Below the pieces are notes generated by a model. That model was not told where the DNA came from. It ran no database searches and saw only the letters and a program-made list of their open reading frames with translations. The position numbers were made by a program, and so were the translations under genes. From contig DAOWGJ010000058.1 in assembly GCA_030637505.1 (NCBI GenBank), positions 1-41,663 on the forward strand: a DNA stretch of 41,663 nt, in the 5' to 3' direction. This document shows positions 40,342 through 41,663 of the stretch, piece by piece (position 1 is the first letter of the stretch; each line of letters opens with the position of its first letter). Source of the stretch: Holophagae bacterium. GTDB taxonomy: Bacteria; Acidobacteriota; Thermoanaerobaculia; Thermoanaerobaculales; Sulfomarinibacteraceae.

Positions 40342-41064
40342 ATGCATGAGACCGGTGAAATGAATGACTTCAGTTACGAGCACTTTTTTGATGTCGGGGA
40401 TTTCCGGCATGGCGATCTCTTCGTGTCAGGAGAAGGCGCGTGGACGGCTCTTGGCGATCGCCTCAAGGCCTATCTCGAGGCCTGGGCTTCCTGGAATATT
40501 CAAAGCGAGCTTCATCCGGGCGTGCATCTGCTGGGCGATCGAATTTCGATCGGCGAAGGATGTCGGGTCGAACCCGGAGCGGTGATCGTCGGTCCAGCCG
40601 TCATCGGTGATGGGGTGCAGATCCGGACGGGCGCCTACGTTCGGGAGCACGTAATCCTGGGCGATGGAAGCATTGTCGGGGCGCACTCCGAGGTCAAGGG
40701 TTCGGTCCTTTTTCCCGGTGCCAAGGCGCCGCACCAAGCCTACGTCGGGGATTCGCTCCTGGGGAGGGACGTCAACCTGGGGGCCGGCACCATTCTCTCC
40801 AACGTCAAGAACATCGGGCGCGAAGTCTGCTTCAGGGCCGGTGGCCAGGTGATCCACACCGGCCTGAGGAAGTTCGGCGCCGTCCTGGGCGACGGCTGCA
40901 AGACAGGTTGTAACACCGTACTCAATCCCGGTGTATTGATGGGACCGGGCTCGGTCACCTATCCCAACGCGACCCTTCGGTCGGGTTTCTACCCGCCCGG
41001 TACCCTGGTCAAGGTCCGGCAACAGCAGCAGACGGTTGAAATGGACCGGATCCGAGGTCTGTAG
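40342..41064 (+). CDS. Left-handed beta-helix protein (GlmU C-terminal-like, nucleotidyl/acyl transferase family)
   Basis: The 240-residue protein has AAAGGAG before its ATG. After an N-terminal part of about 50 residues it consists of hexapeptide repeats of the left-handed beta-helix type: SIGEGCRVEPGAVIVGPAVIGDGVQI, GAYVREHVILGDGSIVG, EVKGSVLFPGAKAPHQAYVGDSLLG and VNLGAGTILSNVKN. The GAK.PHxxYVGDS region resembles the acetyltransferase domain of GlmU and of sugar-1-phosphate nucleotidyltransferases, but the nucleotidyltransferase half is missing. It could acylate a sugar or an alcohol; the substrate is unknown. Transcription may start in the right inverted repeat. Confidence 0.8.
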   Translation: MHETGEMNDFSYEHFFDVGDFRHGDLFVSGEGAWTALGDRLKAYLEAWASWNIQSELHPGVHLLGDRISIGEGCRVEPGAVIVGPAVIGDGVQIRTGAYVREHVILGDGSIVGAHSEVKGSVLFPGAKAPHQAYVGDSLLGRDVNLGAGTILSNVKNIGREVCFRAGGQVIHTGLRKFGAVLGDGCKTGCNTVLNPGVLMGPGSVTYPNATLRSGFYPPGTLVKVRQQQQTVEMDRIRGL

Positions 41065-41070
41065 ATCAGG

Positions 41071-41445
41071 ATGAAAGAGGTCCAACCGGTGCTGGTCGTC
41101 GCACTGGACGATTTGATGGTCTGGGAGGGCCTGGATCGCCTGGATTACCTCAAGATCGACGTTGAAGGTGCAGAACATCAAGTTCTGCTGGGCGCGAAAA
41201 AGACAATCGAGAAATTCCGTCCGATCATACAAATGGAAGTCAGTATTCGCGACGTTGGAGTTGATCTTCCTGATTATTCGGCCTTTAATTCGCCGCAGTG
41301 CCAAGGGTACCCCACCAATATCGGTGGTCAGTCCAGGAGTTTTCAGGGCACAACAACGGACCAGGCAGATGTCAATCCGGACTCGAAGCCGTCGGCAAAG
41401 ATCGGGGTGCCGCCAAGCAGGGTCTGCCAGGCGCCGCGGCCGTAG
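41071..41445 (+). pseudogene. FkbM-family methyltransferase remnant (C-terminal piece only)
   Basis: Residues about 8-60 read VALDDLM...LDYLKIDVEGAEHQVLLGAKKTI..FRPIIQMEV, the core of FkbM-type SAM methyltransferases that O-methylate sugars or antibiotics. The SAM-binding N-terminal half, normally over 100 residues upstream, is absent: the previous gene ends six bases before. The last 35 or so residues are antisense to the next gene and not protein-like. A 5' deletion or recombination joined it to this place. Translation is doubtful. Confidence 0.65.
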
Positions 41446-41663
41446 GTGCCGGCGGTCAATACATGCGGGTCATCGTCGATCTCCAGGTCGGTGACCACCG
41501 AGCCGAGAGGGAAGCCGTTCATGGCGACGGTGAAGGTGTCGCCGCCGTCGCTGCTGGCGAAGACTCCCACGTCGGTTGCCACGAAGACCTGGAGGGGGTC
41601 GAGAGGATCGACGGCCACCGAGTTGGCAGGCACGTTCGGCAGCCCGGCGCCCACCCCGGTCCA
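41343..41663 (-). CDS. C-terminal end of a secreted beta-propeller/BNR-type protein with DGFESG tail (partial)
   Basis: The frame enters from the right edge and ends at 41343. It contains AVDPLDPLQVFVATDVGVFASSDGGDTF and VLTAGTYGRGAWQTLL, typical of the last blades of BNR/VPS10-like propellers, then FADGFESGLTSAWS, a short C-terminal tail of the DGFESGDTSAWS kind seen on many secreted proteins of Acidobacteriota and some Gammaproteobacteria. The tail probably marks the protein for the surface or for export, but its function is not established. Only about 107 codons are in the window. Confidence 0.7.
   Translation of the reverse strand, partial: WTGVGAGLPNVPANSVAVDPLDPLQVFVATDVGVFASSDGGDTFTVAMNGFPLGSVVTDLEIDDDPHVLTAGTYGRGAWQTLLGGTPIFADGFESGLTSAWSVVVP

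Overview
This is a high-GC, gene-dense chromosomal window from a Gram-negative, diderm bacterium. Outer-membrane lipoproteins (Pal, CpoB), a periplasmic multiheme cytochrome and PBP1A-type peptidoglycan synthesis show the envelope type. The overall gene style fits Acidobacteriota, perhaps the Thermoanaerobaculia side: a GAF protein with a long Glu-Pro tract and a conserved charged tail, a GT-C/DUF2298 fusion, a CbcL-like cytochrome, and a secreted propeller ending in a DGFESG tail. That taxonomic call is inference from gene content. No plasmid, phage, CRISPR, rRNA or tRNA signal was seen.

Layout. 1-3.9 kb (minus): rpsU-mutS2-dnaG, a variant of the macromolecular-synthesis operon; dnaG runs off the left edge and carries an in-frame TGA. 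4.1-11 kb: a BamE/SmpA-like lipoprotein, divergent from a GAF-domain protein; a lytic transglycosylase; an 11-heme c/b-type cytochrome fusion. 11.3-19.1 kb (plus): a tightly overlapping run of Trm112-like protein, O-antigen ligase-like protein, xseA, xseB, a polyprenyl diphosphate synthase and a giant GT-C/DUF2298 membrane protein. 19.2-25.3 kb (plus): an acyl-CoA ligase, a hybrid histidine kinase and an M1 metallopeptidase. 25.8-29.7 kb (plus): LiaF-like protein plus LytS/LytTR two-component pair, tlyA and an OsmC-family gene. 29.7-34.6 kb (minus): fusA2-like EF-G, purC, rpsT, cpoB and pal. 35-38 kb (plus): a SpoU-type methyltransferase and PBP1A. 38-41.7 kb: a thioredoxin-like lipoprotein, a SpoIIE-type phosphatase enclosed by long inverted repeats, a left-handed beta-helix protein, an FkbM remnant and the 3' end of a secreted propeller gene.

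The coding content is mostly housekeeping; the unusual material is intergenic. (1) Two copies of a ~250-270 bp element (933-1202 and 25396-25641) share loop and linker sequences, while two of their four hairpin stems differ in sequence but stay paired. This is the covariation pattern of a selected structure, and each copy follows a degenerate CGCTGA-type hexamer array. (2) A 1.7 kb cassette at 38623-40310 has a single SpoIIE phosphatase gene inside ~120 bp inverted repeats, whose outer 80 bp match at 77 positions. The repeats carry outward-facing promoter-like sequences, and a 176-bp long-hairpin element covers the phosphatase ribosome-binding region. (3) GTAG-headed REP-like palindromes include a classical inverted pair. 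(4) Degenerate AGCTGWY-type repeats begin at or within the stop codons of several unrelated genes. (5) A possible small-RNA or attenuator unit lies before the SpoU gene, and a 16-bp hairpin lies just upstream of pal.

Functionally, the window mixes replication, repair and translation genes with envelope biogenesis (PBP1A, lytic transglycosylase, Pal/CpoB, O-antigen ligase, GT-C transferase, isoprenoid synthase) and envelope sensing (LiaF/LytTR).
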